Assembly: GCF_008107695.1 (NCBI RefSeq)
Contig: NZ_VIRG01000070.1
Location: 992,001-1,056,000, forward strand
Direction of reading: 5' to 3'
DNA length: 64,000 bases
Source: Stappia sp. BW2
Lineage (GTDB): Bacteria; Pseudomonadota; Alphaproteobacteria; Rhizobiales; Stappiaceae
A program made the translations under genes and the position numbers. Below, in pieces: positions 14,538 to 23,166 of this stretch. Below the pieces are notes generated by a model. It ran no database searches. It worked only from the letters and a program-made list of their open reading frames with translations, and was not told the origin of the DNA. Every line of letters begins with the position of its first letter. The stretch's first letter is position 1.

Positions 14538-16991
14538 ATGACAAAACAGAAACTTGTCATTGTCGGTAACGGCATGGCGCCCGGGCGGATGCTCGAAAAC
14601 CTGTTTGAAAAAGACCGGGATGCCTTTGAGGTCACCATTTTCAATGCGGAGCCGCGGGTCAACTACAACCGGTTGATGCTGTCGCCGGTGCTGTCGGGTG
14701 AAAAGACCTATGAAGATATCATCACCCACGGCGACGACTGGTACGGCGAACATGGTGTGACCCTGCACAAGGGGGCTCGTGTTTCCGAGATCGACCGGCA
14801 AGCCAAGACCGTCACATCGGACACGGGCATCACCGTCACATACGACAAGCTGGTGATCGCCACGGGATCGTCTCCCTTCATCATCCCGCTTCCGGGGAAG
14901 GATCTCGACGGCGTTCTGACCTATCGCGATCTGGATGACGTGGAAAAGATGCTGAATGCCGCCAAACGCGGCGGACGAGCTGTCGTCATCGGTGGTGGGC
15001 TACTTGGCCTTGAAGCGGCGGCCGGCCTCAAGATGCAGGGCATGGACGTTACGGTTCTGCACCTGATGCCGACCCTCATGGAACGCCAGCTTGACCCGGC
15101 TGCCGGGTTTCTGCTCGAGGAGGAATTCAGGCGCCGCGGCATTGATGTACGCACCAAGGCAAACAGCCATGAAATTATGGGCGATGATGCCGGCAAGGTG
15201 AGGGGCATACGGCTCGATGACGGAACCGAGATCGAGGCTTCGATCATTGTCATGGCCGTTGGCATCCGCCCGTCGGCTGACCTTGCCAGGGCAGTCGGGT
15301 TGGACGTCAATCGCGGTGTTCTGGTCGGCGACGACATGCGCACAAGCGATGCTGACATCTTCTCGCTCGGCGAATGCGTCGAACACCAGGGCATGTGCTA
15401 CGGCCTTGTTGCGCCGCTATATGAAATGGCGGGGGTGATTGCCGACAACCTGCTTGGCGGTTCTTCCGAGTATAAGGGGTCCGTTACCGCGACGAAGCTG
15501 AAGGTAACCGGTGTCGACCTCTATTCGGCAGGTGATTTTTCCGAAGGTGACGATCGGGAAGAGATCGTCCTGCGGGATGCGTCGGCCGGTGTCTACAAGC
15601 GGATTGTCCTGAAAGACAACAAGATCGTCGGTGCCGTACTTTACGGCGAAACCTCCGACGGTCCTTGGTTCTTCGACCTTTTGAAGAAAGGGACCGACGT
15701 CTCCGAAATGCGTGAGACGCTTATCTTTGGTCAGGCCTACCAGGGAGGGACCCCACTGGACCCTACGGCGGCCGTTGCAGCCTTGCCGGATGATGCGGAA
15801 ATCTGCGGCTGCAACGGCATTTGCAAGGGAAAGATCGTTGCCACGATCAAGGAAAAGGGCCTGACGAGCCTGGACGGTGTGCGGGCGCACACAAAGGCAT
15901 CCAACTCCTGCGGCACCTGTACGGGGCTGGTCGAGCAGTTGATGCAGGTGACTCTGGGCGACGCCTATAATCCGGCAGCTGTCACACCGATGTGTGGCTG
16001 CACCCACCTCGGCCACGACGAGGTTCGCCGTCTGATCAAGTCCAAGGAATTGAAATCCATTCCGGCCGTGATGCAGGAACTGGAATGGACCACGTCCGGC
16101 GGCTGCGCCAAGTGCCGGCCGGCGCTCAACTACTATCTGGTCTCCGACTGGCCGGATGAATATGCGGACGACTACCAGTCCCGTTTCATCAACGAACGTG
16201 TCCACGCCAACATCCAGAAAGATGGCACCTATTCAGTCGTTCCGCGCATGTGGGGCGGCATGACGTCTTCAAAGGAACTGAGGGCAATTGCCGATGTCGT
16301 CGACAAGTTCAACATTCCGGCGGTGAAATGCACCGGTGGCCAGCGCATAGACATGCTGGGCATCAAGAAGGAAGACCTTCCTGCGGTCTGGGCAGACCTT
16401 GGCAAGGCCGGGTTCGTTTCCGGGCAGGCCTATGCCAAGGGCCTCAGGACTGTGAAGACCTGCGTCGGTACGGACTGGTGCCGCTTCGGTACGCAGGATT
16501 CCACCGGTCTCGGCATCAAGCTGGAAAAATTCATGTGGGGCTCCTGGACGCCCGCGAAGCTGAAGATGGCGGTCTCCGGCTGCCCGCGAAACTGCGCGGA
16601 AGCGACTTGCAAGGACATCGGCATCATCTGCGTTGATAGCGGTTACGAGATCCATTTCGCGGGGGCTGCCGGTCTCGACATCAAGGGCACGGAAGTTCTC
16701 GGCATGGTGAAGACCGAGGATGAGGCAATCGAGCATGTTGCCGCGCTTGCACAGATGTACCGCGAACAGGGCCATTACCTGGAGCGGATCTACAAGTGGG
16801 CCAAGCGCATCGGGCTGGACGAGATCCGGCGCCAGATCATGGACGATGCGGCGATGCGCAAGGCGTATTTCGACCGTTTCGTCTTCTCCCAGAAATTCGC
16901 ACAGGTCGATCCGTGGTCGGAGCGTGTCTCCGGCAAGGACAAACATGAGTTCAAGCCGATGGCTGTTCTGACAAAGGAGGCTGCCGAATGA
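14538..16991 (+). CDS. nirB: Assimilatory NADH-nitrite reductase, large subunit
   Basis: The 817-residue protein starts at ATG 14538, which has GGAG nine bases upstream; the earlier ATG at 14517 lies in the nrtCD stop. An FAD motif (VIVGNGMAPGR) and an NAD motif (VVIGGGLLGLEAA, about 150) form the diaphorase part. Two Cys-rich BFD-like [2Fe-2S] segments follow (CGCNGIC...CGTC near 420-455, CGCTHLG...CAKC near 485-530). The siroheme/[4Fe-4S] site is TCVGTDWC and SGCPRNC (about 645-690). The enzyme reduces nitrite to ammonium with six electrons. It overlaps nirD by four bases. Confidence 0.96.
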   Translation: MTKQKLVIVGNGMAPGRMLENLFEKDRDAFEVTIFNAEPRVNYNRLMLSPVLSGEKTYEDIITHGDDWYGEHGVTLHKGARVSEIDRQAKTVTSDTGITVTYDKLVIATGSSPFIIPLPGKDLDGVLTYRDLDDVEKMLNAAKRGGRAVVIGGGLLGLEAAAGLKMQGMDVTVLHLMPTLMERQLDPAAGFLLEEEFRRRGIDVRTKANSHEIMGDDAGKVRGIRLDDGTEIEASIIVMAVGIRPSADLARAVGLDVNRGVLVGDDMRTSDADIFSLGECVEHQGMCYGLVAPLYEMAGVIADNLLGGSSEYKGSVTATKLKVTGVDLYSAGDFSEGDDREEIVLRDASAGVYKRIVLKDNKIVGAVLYGETSDGPWFFDLLKKGTDVSEMRETLIFGQAYQGGTPLDPTAAVAALPDDAEICGCNGICKGKIVATIKEKGLTSLDGVRAHTKASNSCGTCTGLVEQLMQVTLGDAYNPAAVTPMCGCTHLGHDEVRRLIKSKELKSIPAVMQELEWTTSGGCAKCRPALNYYLVSDWPDEYADDYQSRFINERVHANIQKDGTYSVVPRMWGGMTSSKELRAIADVVDKFNIPAVKCTGGQRIDMLGIKKEDLPAVWADLGKAGFVSGQAYAKGLRTVKTCVGTDWCRFGTQDSTGLGIKLEKFMWGSWTPAKLKMAVSGCPRNCAEATCKDIGIICVDSGYEIHFAGAAGLDIKGTEVLGMVKTEDEAIEHVAALAQMYREQGHYLERIYKWAKRIGLDEIRRQIMDDAAMRKAYFDRFVFSQKFAQVDPWSERVSGKDKHEFKPMAVLTKEAAE

Positions 16992-17329
16992 CCGCCGATA
17001 TTCGTAAATGGGTTCATATCGGTACCCTCGAAGATGTTCCTAGGGAGGGAGCACGGTGCGTGAAGAACGGCGATATGACCATCGCCGTCTTCCGCACCGC
17101 AAAGGACGATGTCTTCGCCCTGGAAGACAAGTGCCCGCACAAGAACGGGCCTCTCAGTCAGGGGATCGTGCATGACGGCTGTGTGACCTGCCCGTTGCAC
17201 AACTGGGTCATTTCCCTGGAGACCGGAGCTGCGCAAGGGGCCGACGAAGGCCATACGGCGGCTTTTCCCGTCCGTCTGGAAGACGGCCAAATCCTCATTG
17301 ATCTTTCCTATTCACACGAAGCCGTCTGA
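16988..17329 (+). CDS. nirD: Nitrite reductase small subunit with Rieske centre
   Basis: The 113-residue Rieske-fold protein is translationally coupled to nirB (ATGA overlap). Both cluster-binding boxes are complete: CPHKNG and CPLHNW, giving the C-x-H ... C-x2-H ligand set for a [2Fe-2S] cluster. Enteric NirD proteins lack these ligands, so this one may carry electrons rather than act only structurally. Confidence 0.94.
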   Translation: MTADIRKWVHIGTLEDVPREGARCVKNGDMTIAVFRTAKDDVFALEDKCPHKNGPLSQGIVHDGCVTCPLHNWVISLETGAAQGADEGHTAAFPVRLEDGQILIDLSYSHEAV

Positions 17330-17360
17330 CCGGCTGAGCTCTCTCGCGAAAGGAATTCAG

Positions 17361-18206
17361 ATGTCATACGTAACGCCACAGGAATTTGCCTCGAAAATGA
17401 TCGATGCGGGCGAATCGAAAATTTTCATGTCCACCAAGGACACACTTATCCGTGCCTATATGGCAGGTGCCATTCTGGCACTTGCAGCGGCCTTCTCCGT
17501 GACCATTGCCGTTAATACCGGCAACTTCCTGGCGGCTTCGGTGCTGTTTCCGGTCGGCTTCTGCATGCTCTACCTGCTGGGCTTCGATCTGCTGACCGGT
17601 GTGTTCACGCTGGCACCACTGGCCGTGATCGCAAAACGTCCTGGCTGCACCTGGGGCGGTGTCTTCCGCAACTGGGGTCTGGTTTTCACCGGTAACTTTG
17701 CCGGTGCCCTGACGACCGCGGTTTTCATGGCGATCATTTTCACCATGGCCTTCAGCCAGGAGCCGAACGCTGTCGGCCAGAAAATCGGCAAGATCGGTGA
17801 AGCGCGAACCCTTGGCTATGCCGCCGCAGGCTGGGCTGGCCTTCTGACCGTCTTCATTCGCGCCGTGATGTGCAACTGGATGGTGTCGACCGGTGTCGTG
17901 GCCGCGATGATGTCCAGCTCGGTCTCCGGCAAGATCATGGCCATGTGGATGCCGATCCTCGTGTTCTTCTATCTCGGCTTCGAGCATTCCATCGTGAACA
18001 TGTTCCTGTTCCCGTCCGGCATCATGCTTGGCGGCAACTTCACCTGGTTCGATTATCTTGCCTACAACGAAATTCCGGTGGTGTTCGGCAACCTGGTCGG
18101 CGGGCTCACCTTCGTTGGCGGCATGATCTATGCCACCCACTACAAGACCTCGCCTTCGCGTAAGGCCGGCTACGAAAAAGCGCCGGTCGCAACGCCTGCC
18201 GAATAA
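17361..18206 (+). CDS. Formate/nitrite transporter family channel, probable nitrite transporter
   Basis: The 281-residue membrane protein starts at ATG 17361 after AAGGAA. It has about six membrane helices and FNT family marks, including FPVGFCMLYLLGFDLLTG and GFEHSIVNMFLFPSG. It lies between nirD and the kinase-phosphatase gene. In this setting it should move nitrite (NirC-like), probably to export excess nitrite or import it. The family also includes formate channels, so the substrate rests on context. Confidence 0.88.
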   Translation: MSYVTPQEFASKMIDAGESKIFMSTKDTLIRAYMAGAILALAAAFSVTIAVNTGNFLAASVLFPVGFCMLYLLGFDLLTGVFTLAPLAVIAKRPGCTWGGVFRNWGLVFTGNFAGALTTAVFMAIIFTMAFSQEPNAVGQKIGKIGEARTLGYAAAGWAGLLTVFIRAVMCNWMVSTGVVAAMMSSSVSGKIMAMWMPILVFFYLGFEHSIVNMFLFPSGIMLGGNFTWFDYLAYNEIPVVFGNLVGGLTFVGGMIYATHYKTSPSRKAGYEKAPVATPAE

Positions 18207-18213
18207 GTGTGAG

Positions 18214-18238
18214 GCTCCGCCGCCTCTGGCGGCGGAGC
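18214..18238 (+). other. Strong intercistronic hairpin after the nitrite channel gene
   Basis: An 11-base perfect stem (GCTCCGCCGCC / GGCGGCGGAGC) with loop TCT begins 7 bases after the stop codon. No T-run follows, so it is not a standard terminator. It may protect the upstream mRNA or lower expression of the downstream regulatory gene. Confidence 0.6.
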
Positions 18239-18263
18239 GCTTCTTCCGGAGGACCCTTTTCCC

Positions 18264-20003
18264 GTGCTGATGCAAGTCCGACATAGCGCCCTGAGCGTCG
18301 AGACCGGCCAGTATTCTTGCGCCGGACGGAAAGCCCAGAACCAGGACTTTCACGGCACCGTGGTGCCGGAGGGCCCGGTGCTGGTGCACAAGGGCATTGC
18401 GCTTGCAGTCGCGGACGGCATTTCCTCCAGTCCGGTTGCGCACATCGCTGCGGAGACTGCCGTCAAATCCTTCCTCACGGACTATTATTGCACCTCGGAA
18501 GCCTGGTCGGTGAAGACGTCGGCGAGCCGGGTGATATCAGCCGCCAATTCGTGGCTTTTCAGCCAGACAAAACAGGCAGCCGAACCGGACCGGGGCCACG
18601 TCTGCACCTTTTCCGCCTTGATTCTGAAAGGTCGCAAGGCGCATCTCTTTCATGTCGGAGACAGCCGCATCTGGCGCCTTTCCGGCCAGAGCCTGGAGCA
18701 ACTGACCGAAGACCACACGGTTCGTATCAGCGAAACGGAAAGCTATCTCGGTCGGGCTCTTGGTCTCGGACAAACCATCGATCTCGATTATGCTGCGTTC
18801 GATATTCGCTCGGGCGATGTATTTCTTCTGACGACCGATGGTGTCCACGGTTCCTTGCGCACAAAGGATATGGCCGAAGCCCTCCTGGCGTGTGAGGATC
18901 TTGAAACGACAGCCAGGGAGCTTGCCGATCAGGCGCTGAAAGCGGGCAGCGACGACAATCTGACTGTTCAGATCGTCCGGGTGACTGGTATCGCGGACCC
19001 GGGCACTGAAGATCTGCTGAGCGGAGAGGGCACCTTGCCCCCGGCGCCACTGCCGAAAGTGCCTGGCGAGCATGAAGGGTTCAGGCTGCTGCGGGGCCTG
19101 CATGCTACCAGCCGCAGCCATATCTATCTGGCGGAAAACGAGGAAACGGGCGAACCGGTCGCCCTCAAGTTTCCCTCGCTCGATTTGCGCGGCGAGGAAG
19201 ATTATCTGCGCCGCTTCGCTCTTGAGGAATGGGTTGCCCGCCGGATGGCCTCTCCGCATGTGCTGAAGGCTGCCTCCTATCCGCAGGCTCGGCAGACGCT
19301 GTTTTTGGCGACGGAATTCGTCAACGGACAAACGCTACGTCAGTGGATGACGGACAACCCGCACCCGAGCCTTGAAACAGTGCGTGGCATCCTTGAGCAG
19401 GTCGCCAGAGGACTGATGGCCTTTCACCGCAAGGAGATGGTTCATCAGGACCTGCGTCCGGAAAACATCATGATCGACGCCTCGGGCACGGTAAAGATCA
19501 TCGATTTCGGATCTGTGCGCATCGCCGGTGTCATGGAAGCGGCGCCATCTCTCGACAAGGGCGAGATCCTCGGCACCCACCAATACACCGCCCCGGAAGT
19601 GTTCCTCGGTTATCTCGGCACAGAATACAGCGACCAGTTTTCGCTCGGCGTCATCGCCTATGAAATGCTGACCGGCCGTCTGCCTTATGGCGCCGCCGTT
19701 GCCAGAGCAACGAGTGAGCGCGCTCAGGCAGCCCTTCGCTACCGCAGTGCGTCGGCCGTCACGGAGCGGGTTCCGGACTGGGTCGACGGTGCGCTTTGCC
19801 GAGCCGTTCATCCGGTTCCTGGCAAACGTTACGACGCCCTGAGCGCATTTCTTGAAGATCTGCGTCGCCCGAACCCGGCCTTCACGTCCGACCGTTTTGT
19901 GCCTCTGGCGGAACGCGATCCTGTCCGTTTCTGGCAGATCGTCTCTGCTGCTCTCGCGGTGCTTTGCGCCATCCTTTTCTTCCAACTTTTCGGCAATCCA
20001 TAG
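18264..20003 (+). CDS. Bifunctional PP2C-type phosphatase / Ser-Thr protein kinase, membrane anchored
   Basis: The 579-residue fusion starts at GTG 18264, with GGAGGA ten bases upstream. Residues 15-240 are a PP2C phosphatase with the expected metal aspartates (NQDFHG Asp28, ADGIS Asp51, TTDG Asp192, SDDN 230-231). Residues about 272-530 are a Hanks-type kinase with Lys302 (VALKF), catalytic HQDLRPEN (Asp396) and DFG (Asp414). One C-terminal membrane helix (about 553-574) would anchor it with the catalytic parts in the cytoplasm. Proteins of this architecture recur in proteobacterial nitrate operons. The target is unknown; transporter or reductase subunits encoded alongside are obvious candidates. 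Confidence 0.93.
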   Translation: MLMQVRHSALSVETGQYSCAGRKAQNQDFHGTVVPEGPVLVHKGIALAVADGISSSPVAHIAAETAVKSFLTDYYCTSEAWSVKTSASRVISAANSWLFSQTKQAAEPDRGHVCTFSALILKGRKAHLFHVGDSRIWRLSGQSLEQLTEDHTVRISETESYLGRALGLGQTIDLDYAAFDIRSGDVFLLTTDGVHGSLRTKDMAEALLACEDLETTARELADQALKAGSDDNLTVQIVRVTGIADPGTEDLLSGEGTLPPAPLPKVPGEHEGFRLLRGLHATSRSHIYLAENEETGEPVALKFPSLDLRGEEDYLRRFALEEWVARRMASPHVLKAASYPQARQTLFLATEFVNGQTLRQWMTDNPHPSLETVRGILEQVARGLMAFHRKEMVHQDLRPENIMIDASGTVKIIDFGSVRIAGVMEAAPSLDKGEILGTHQYTAPEVFLGYLGTEYSDQFSLGVIAYEMLTGRLPYGAAVARATSERAQAALRYRSASAVTERVPDWVDGALCRAVHPVPGKRYDALSAFLEDLRRPNPAFTSDRFVPLAERDPVRFWQIVSAALAVLCAILFFQLFGNP

Positions 20004-20012
20004 GAGATCCAA

Positions 20013-20462
20013 ATGTCTGCTCTCACCCGTGAAGACGTTACAAGCATGATCCTGTCCGCCAAGCGGCAGGCAGGCCTCACCTGGGAAGGCATTGCCGAGA
20101 CTATCGGCATGTCGCCGGTCTGGACCCATTCGGCGGCCATGGGCATGAACGCCATGCCGGAGGACAAGGCTGAGGCCATCACGTCAACGCTGGGTCTGCC
20201 GCAGGAAGCGTCTCTGGTTCTGCAGGAAAGCCCGACCAAGATCTGGTCGCAGACAGTGCCGACGGACCCCTGCATCTACCGTCTTTATGAAATTGTCGGT
20301 GTCTACGGACCGACAATCAAGGCGCTGATCCACGAGAAATTCGGCGACGGCATTATGTCCGCCATCGATTTCGACATGTCGGTCACCCGAGTGGAAAACC
20401 CCAAGGGGGACCGGGTGAAAATCGAGATGTCCGGAAAATACCTTGGGTACAACGCCTGGTAA
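20013..20462 (+). CDS. cynS: Cyanate hydratase (cyanase)
   Basis: The 149-residue enzyme converts cyanate and bicarbonate to ammonia and carbon dioxide (via carbamate). An N-terminal helical HTH-like domain is followed by the catalytic domain. The active-site residues correspond to Arg90 and Glu93 (RLYEIVGVYG) and Ser116 (MSAIDFD), the equivalents of Arg96, Glu99 and Ser122 of the E. coli enzyme. Length is typical. It lies 9 bases after the kinase gene and 22 before nasA, so it is part of the nitrate operon. No carbonic anhydrase gene is adjacent, unlike the E. coli cyn operon. Confidence 0.97.
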   Translation: MSALTREDVTSMILSAKRQAGLTWEGIAETIGMSPVWTHSAAMGMNAMPEDKAEAITSTLGLPQEASLVLQESPTKIWSQTVPTDPCIYRLYEIVGVYGPTIKALIHEKFGDGIMSAIDFDMSVTRVENPKGDRVKIEMSGKYLGYNAW

Positions 20463-20484
20463 TTCAGGAACCGGGAAAGATGGA

Positions 20485-23166
20485 ATGACCAACAACAACA
20501 AAACGACCCGGACCACCTGTCCCTATTGCGGTGTCGGCTGCGGCGTCCTCGCCACCCGGCACCCGGATGGGACTGTGAGCGTTGCAGGTGACCCCGACCA
20601 CCCATCGAACTACGGCCGGCTGTGTTCCAAGGGCTCCGCGCTCGGCGAAACGCTGTCGCTTGAAGACAGGCTGCTCTATCCGGAAATTTCCGGCAAGCGC
20701 GCCACTTGGAATGACGCGCTCGATCTTGTCGCGCGCACCTTTCAGGAAGCTGTTCGTGATCATGGTCCAGAAAGCGTTGCGTTCTATGTGTCCGGGCAGA
20801 TCCTGACGGAGGACTATTACGTTGCAAACAAGCTGATGAAAGGCTTCATCGGCTCGGCGAACATCGACACGAACTCCCGCCTTTGCATGGCGTCTTCCGT
20901 TGCCGGTCACCGCAGGGCGTTCGGATCGGACACGGTTCCGGGCACCTATGAAGACCTGGAATTGGCGGATCTTGTCGTTCTGGTCGGTTCCAATCTGGCG
21001 TGGTGCCATCCGGTGCTGTTTCAGCGCCTTGAGGCGGCCAAGGCAGCGAACCCTGCAATGCGTGTCGTCGTTATCGATCCCCGCAAGACAGCGACCTGCG
21101 CCATCGCGGACCTTCATTTGCAATTGAAGCCCGATACGGACGTTGCCCTGTTCAATGGCTTGCTGTCCTTTCTGGCGGAGGCGGATCTCGTTAATGATGG
21201 TTACGTCAAGCGGTTCACGGAAGGTTTTGCGGCTGCGGTGAAGGCCGCAGGACCGTGTGAAATCGGCCAGATTGCCGAAACGACCGGGCTGAAGCGCCAG
21301 GACATCGCGCTGTTTTACGAGATGGTTGCCCGCACGGAAAAGACGGTCACCGTTTACAGCCAGGGAGTCAATCAGTCGGTTGTCGGCACAGACAAGGTCA
21401 ATGCCATCGTCAACACGCATCTGGCGACCGGCCGGATCGGAAAACCGGGCATGGGTCCCTTCTCGGTCACGGGACAGCCGAATGCCATGGGCGGGCGGGA
21501 AGTCGGTGGGCTCGCCAACATGCTGGCAAGCCACATGGTTCTGGAAAACGCCGAACACCGACGGATCGTTCAGGACTTTTGGAAAAGCCCGGCAATTGCC
21601 GAGAAGCCCGGGTTGAAGACGGTCGAACTTTTCAACGCCGTACGCGATGGCAGGATCAAGGCTCTCTGGATCATGGCGACCAGTCCGGTGGACAGTCTAC
21701 CGGACGCCGACGGCGTGGCGGAAGCGCTGAAAGCATGTCCCTTCGTGGTCGTTTCAGAGGTGACGCGGGCGGCTGACACGGTGCCTTATGCGAACGTCCT
21801 GCTGCCGGCTGCTGCCTGGGGCGAAAAGGATGGCACGGTCACCAATTCCGAGCGCCGGATCTCAAGACAGCGTGCCTTTCTGGATCTTCCAGGAGACGTC
21901 CGTCCCGACTGGTGGCAGCTGAGCGAAGTCGGATCGCGCATGGGCTACGCCGAGGCATTTTCATATCCGGGCCCCGCAGCGATTTTTCGCGAACATGCAG
22001 GGCTCTCTGGATATCGCAACGAGGGCAGCCGGGATTTCGATATCGGCGCCTATGAGGATGTGGCGGATGCCGGGTTCGATGCTCTGGAGCCTTTCCAGTG
22101 GCCGCAGCCCGCTGACACGCAAGCTGCCGAAACAAGGTTCTTCGCCGAGGGTGGTTTCTACACGGAAACCGGTCAGGGACAGTTTGTCCCTGTGGTTTTC
22201 AAGGCACCTCGTCAGACCGAACGGCGGTATCCTTTCGTGCTGAACACGGGCCGGATCCGCGACCAGTGGCATACGATGACACGGACCGGCAAAACGCCGC
22301 GCCTGACCGCCCATTTCGCAGAGCCTTTTGCCGAAATTCACCCGCTGGATGCCAAACGCCTCAAGATCGCGCCGGCAGATCTCGTCAAAGTGCAAAGCCC
22401 TCACGGATCGGTGCTGGTGAGGGCGCTGATTACGGACAGGGGCGGTGAGGGGCAAGTGTTCGTGCCGATGCACTGGACCGATCAGCTTGCGTTCAATGCA
22501 AGGGTCGACGCAGTGGTTGCCCCGGCTACCGATCCGCACTCGGGTCAGCCGGGGTCGAAATTCACTCCGGTGGCGGTGACGAAGGCTCCGATGGCCTGGT
22601 TTGGTTTTGCCGTCTTGCGCCAACGGCCGGCAAAAATTGCGGCAGACTACTGGGCTCTGGCGCCTGTCCCGGGAGGGTACAGACTGGAATGCGCGGGGCG
22701 CAACGAAGCCGATTTTGCCGAACTGGCAACGTCGCTTGGCCTGGCAGACTGCGAAACTGTCGAGATTTCCGACGTTGCCGGTGGCTGGTTCCGGCAAGCT
22801 CAGTGGAAAGAGGACCACCTGCAGACAGCCTTCTATTTCTCCGCATCTCCGGTGGAGGTTTCCCGCCAGTGGGCGTGCAGCCTGCTGAGCGAAGACGCCC
22901 TGGCGCCGAGAGATCGTGCAAGCGTTCTTGCAGGAAGGGTGCCTGCGGACAGGCCCGACCCGGGCGCGCTCGTCTGTTCCTGTTTCCAGGTCGGCTGCAA
23001 TCAGATCGCCGAAGCCGCGCGCTGCGGTGCGGAGAGCGTCAACGCGATTGGGGAAACGCTGAAAGCCGGCACGAATTGCGGCTCGTGCCGCTCCGAAATC
23101 CAGACGCTACTGGATGATATTGCAAAGGAAAGCCTCGATGACGCCAACATTGCGAAAGCCAGCTGA
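20485..23166 (+). CDS. nasA: Assimilatory nitrate reductase, molybdopterin catalytic subunit
   Basis: The 893-residue protein starts at ATG 20485, preceded by GGGAAAGA; in-frame extension upstream overlaps cynS. The N-terminal [4Fe-4S] ligands are Cys12, Cys15, Cys19 and Cys47 (CPYCGVGC ... RLCSKG). The bis-MGD molybdopterin domains follow, ending with the dinucleotide-binding domain (about 590-710). The C-terminus adds a BFD-like [2Fe-2S] domain (CSCFQVGC ... GTNCGSC, about 835-880). It reduces nitrate to nitrite in the cytoplasm. No signal peptide is present. No separate NasB/NasG electron donor subunit is found here. Confidence 0.95.
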   Translation: MTNNNKTTRTTCPYCGVGCGVLATRHPDGTVSVAGDPDHPSNYGRLCSKGSALGETLSLEDRLLYPEISGKRATWNDALDLVARTFQEAVRDHGPESVAFYVSGQILTEDYYVANKLMKGFIGSANIDTNSRLCMASSVAGHRRAFGSDTVPGTYEDLELADLVVLVGSNLAWCHPVLFQRLEAAKAANPAMRVVVIDPRKTATCAIADLHLQLKPDTDVALFNGLLSFLAEADLVNDGYVKRFTEGFAAAVKAAGPCEIGQIAETTGLKRQDIALFYEMVARTEKTVTVYSQGVNQSVVGTDKVNAIVNTHLATGRIGKPGMGPFSVTGQPNAMGGREVGGLANMLASHMVLENAEHRRIVQDFWKSPAIAEKPGLKTVELFNAVRDGRIKALWIMATSPVDSLPDADGVAEALKACPFVVVSEVTRAADTVPYANVLLPAAAWGEKDGTVTNSERRISRQRAFLDLPGDVRPDWWQLSEVGSRMGYAEAFSYPGPAAIFREHAGLSGYRNEGSRDFDIGAYEDVADAGFDALEPFQWPQPADTQAAETRFFAEGGFYTETGQGQFVPVVFKAPRQTERRYPFVLNTGRIRDQWHTMTRTGKTPRLTAHFAEPFAEIHPLDAKRLKIAPADLVKVQSPHGSVLVRALITDRGGEGQVFVPMHWTDQLAFNARVDAVVAPATDPHSGQPGSKFTPVAVTKAPMAWFGFAVLRQRPAKIAADYWALAPVPGGYRLECAGRNEADFAELATSLGLADCETVEISDVAGGWFRQAQWKEDHLQTAFYFSASPVEVSRQWACSLLSEDALAPRDRASVLAGRVPADRPDPGALVCSCFQVGCNQIAEAARCGAESVNAIGETLKAGTNCGSCRSEIQTLLDDIAKESLDDANIAKAS

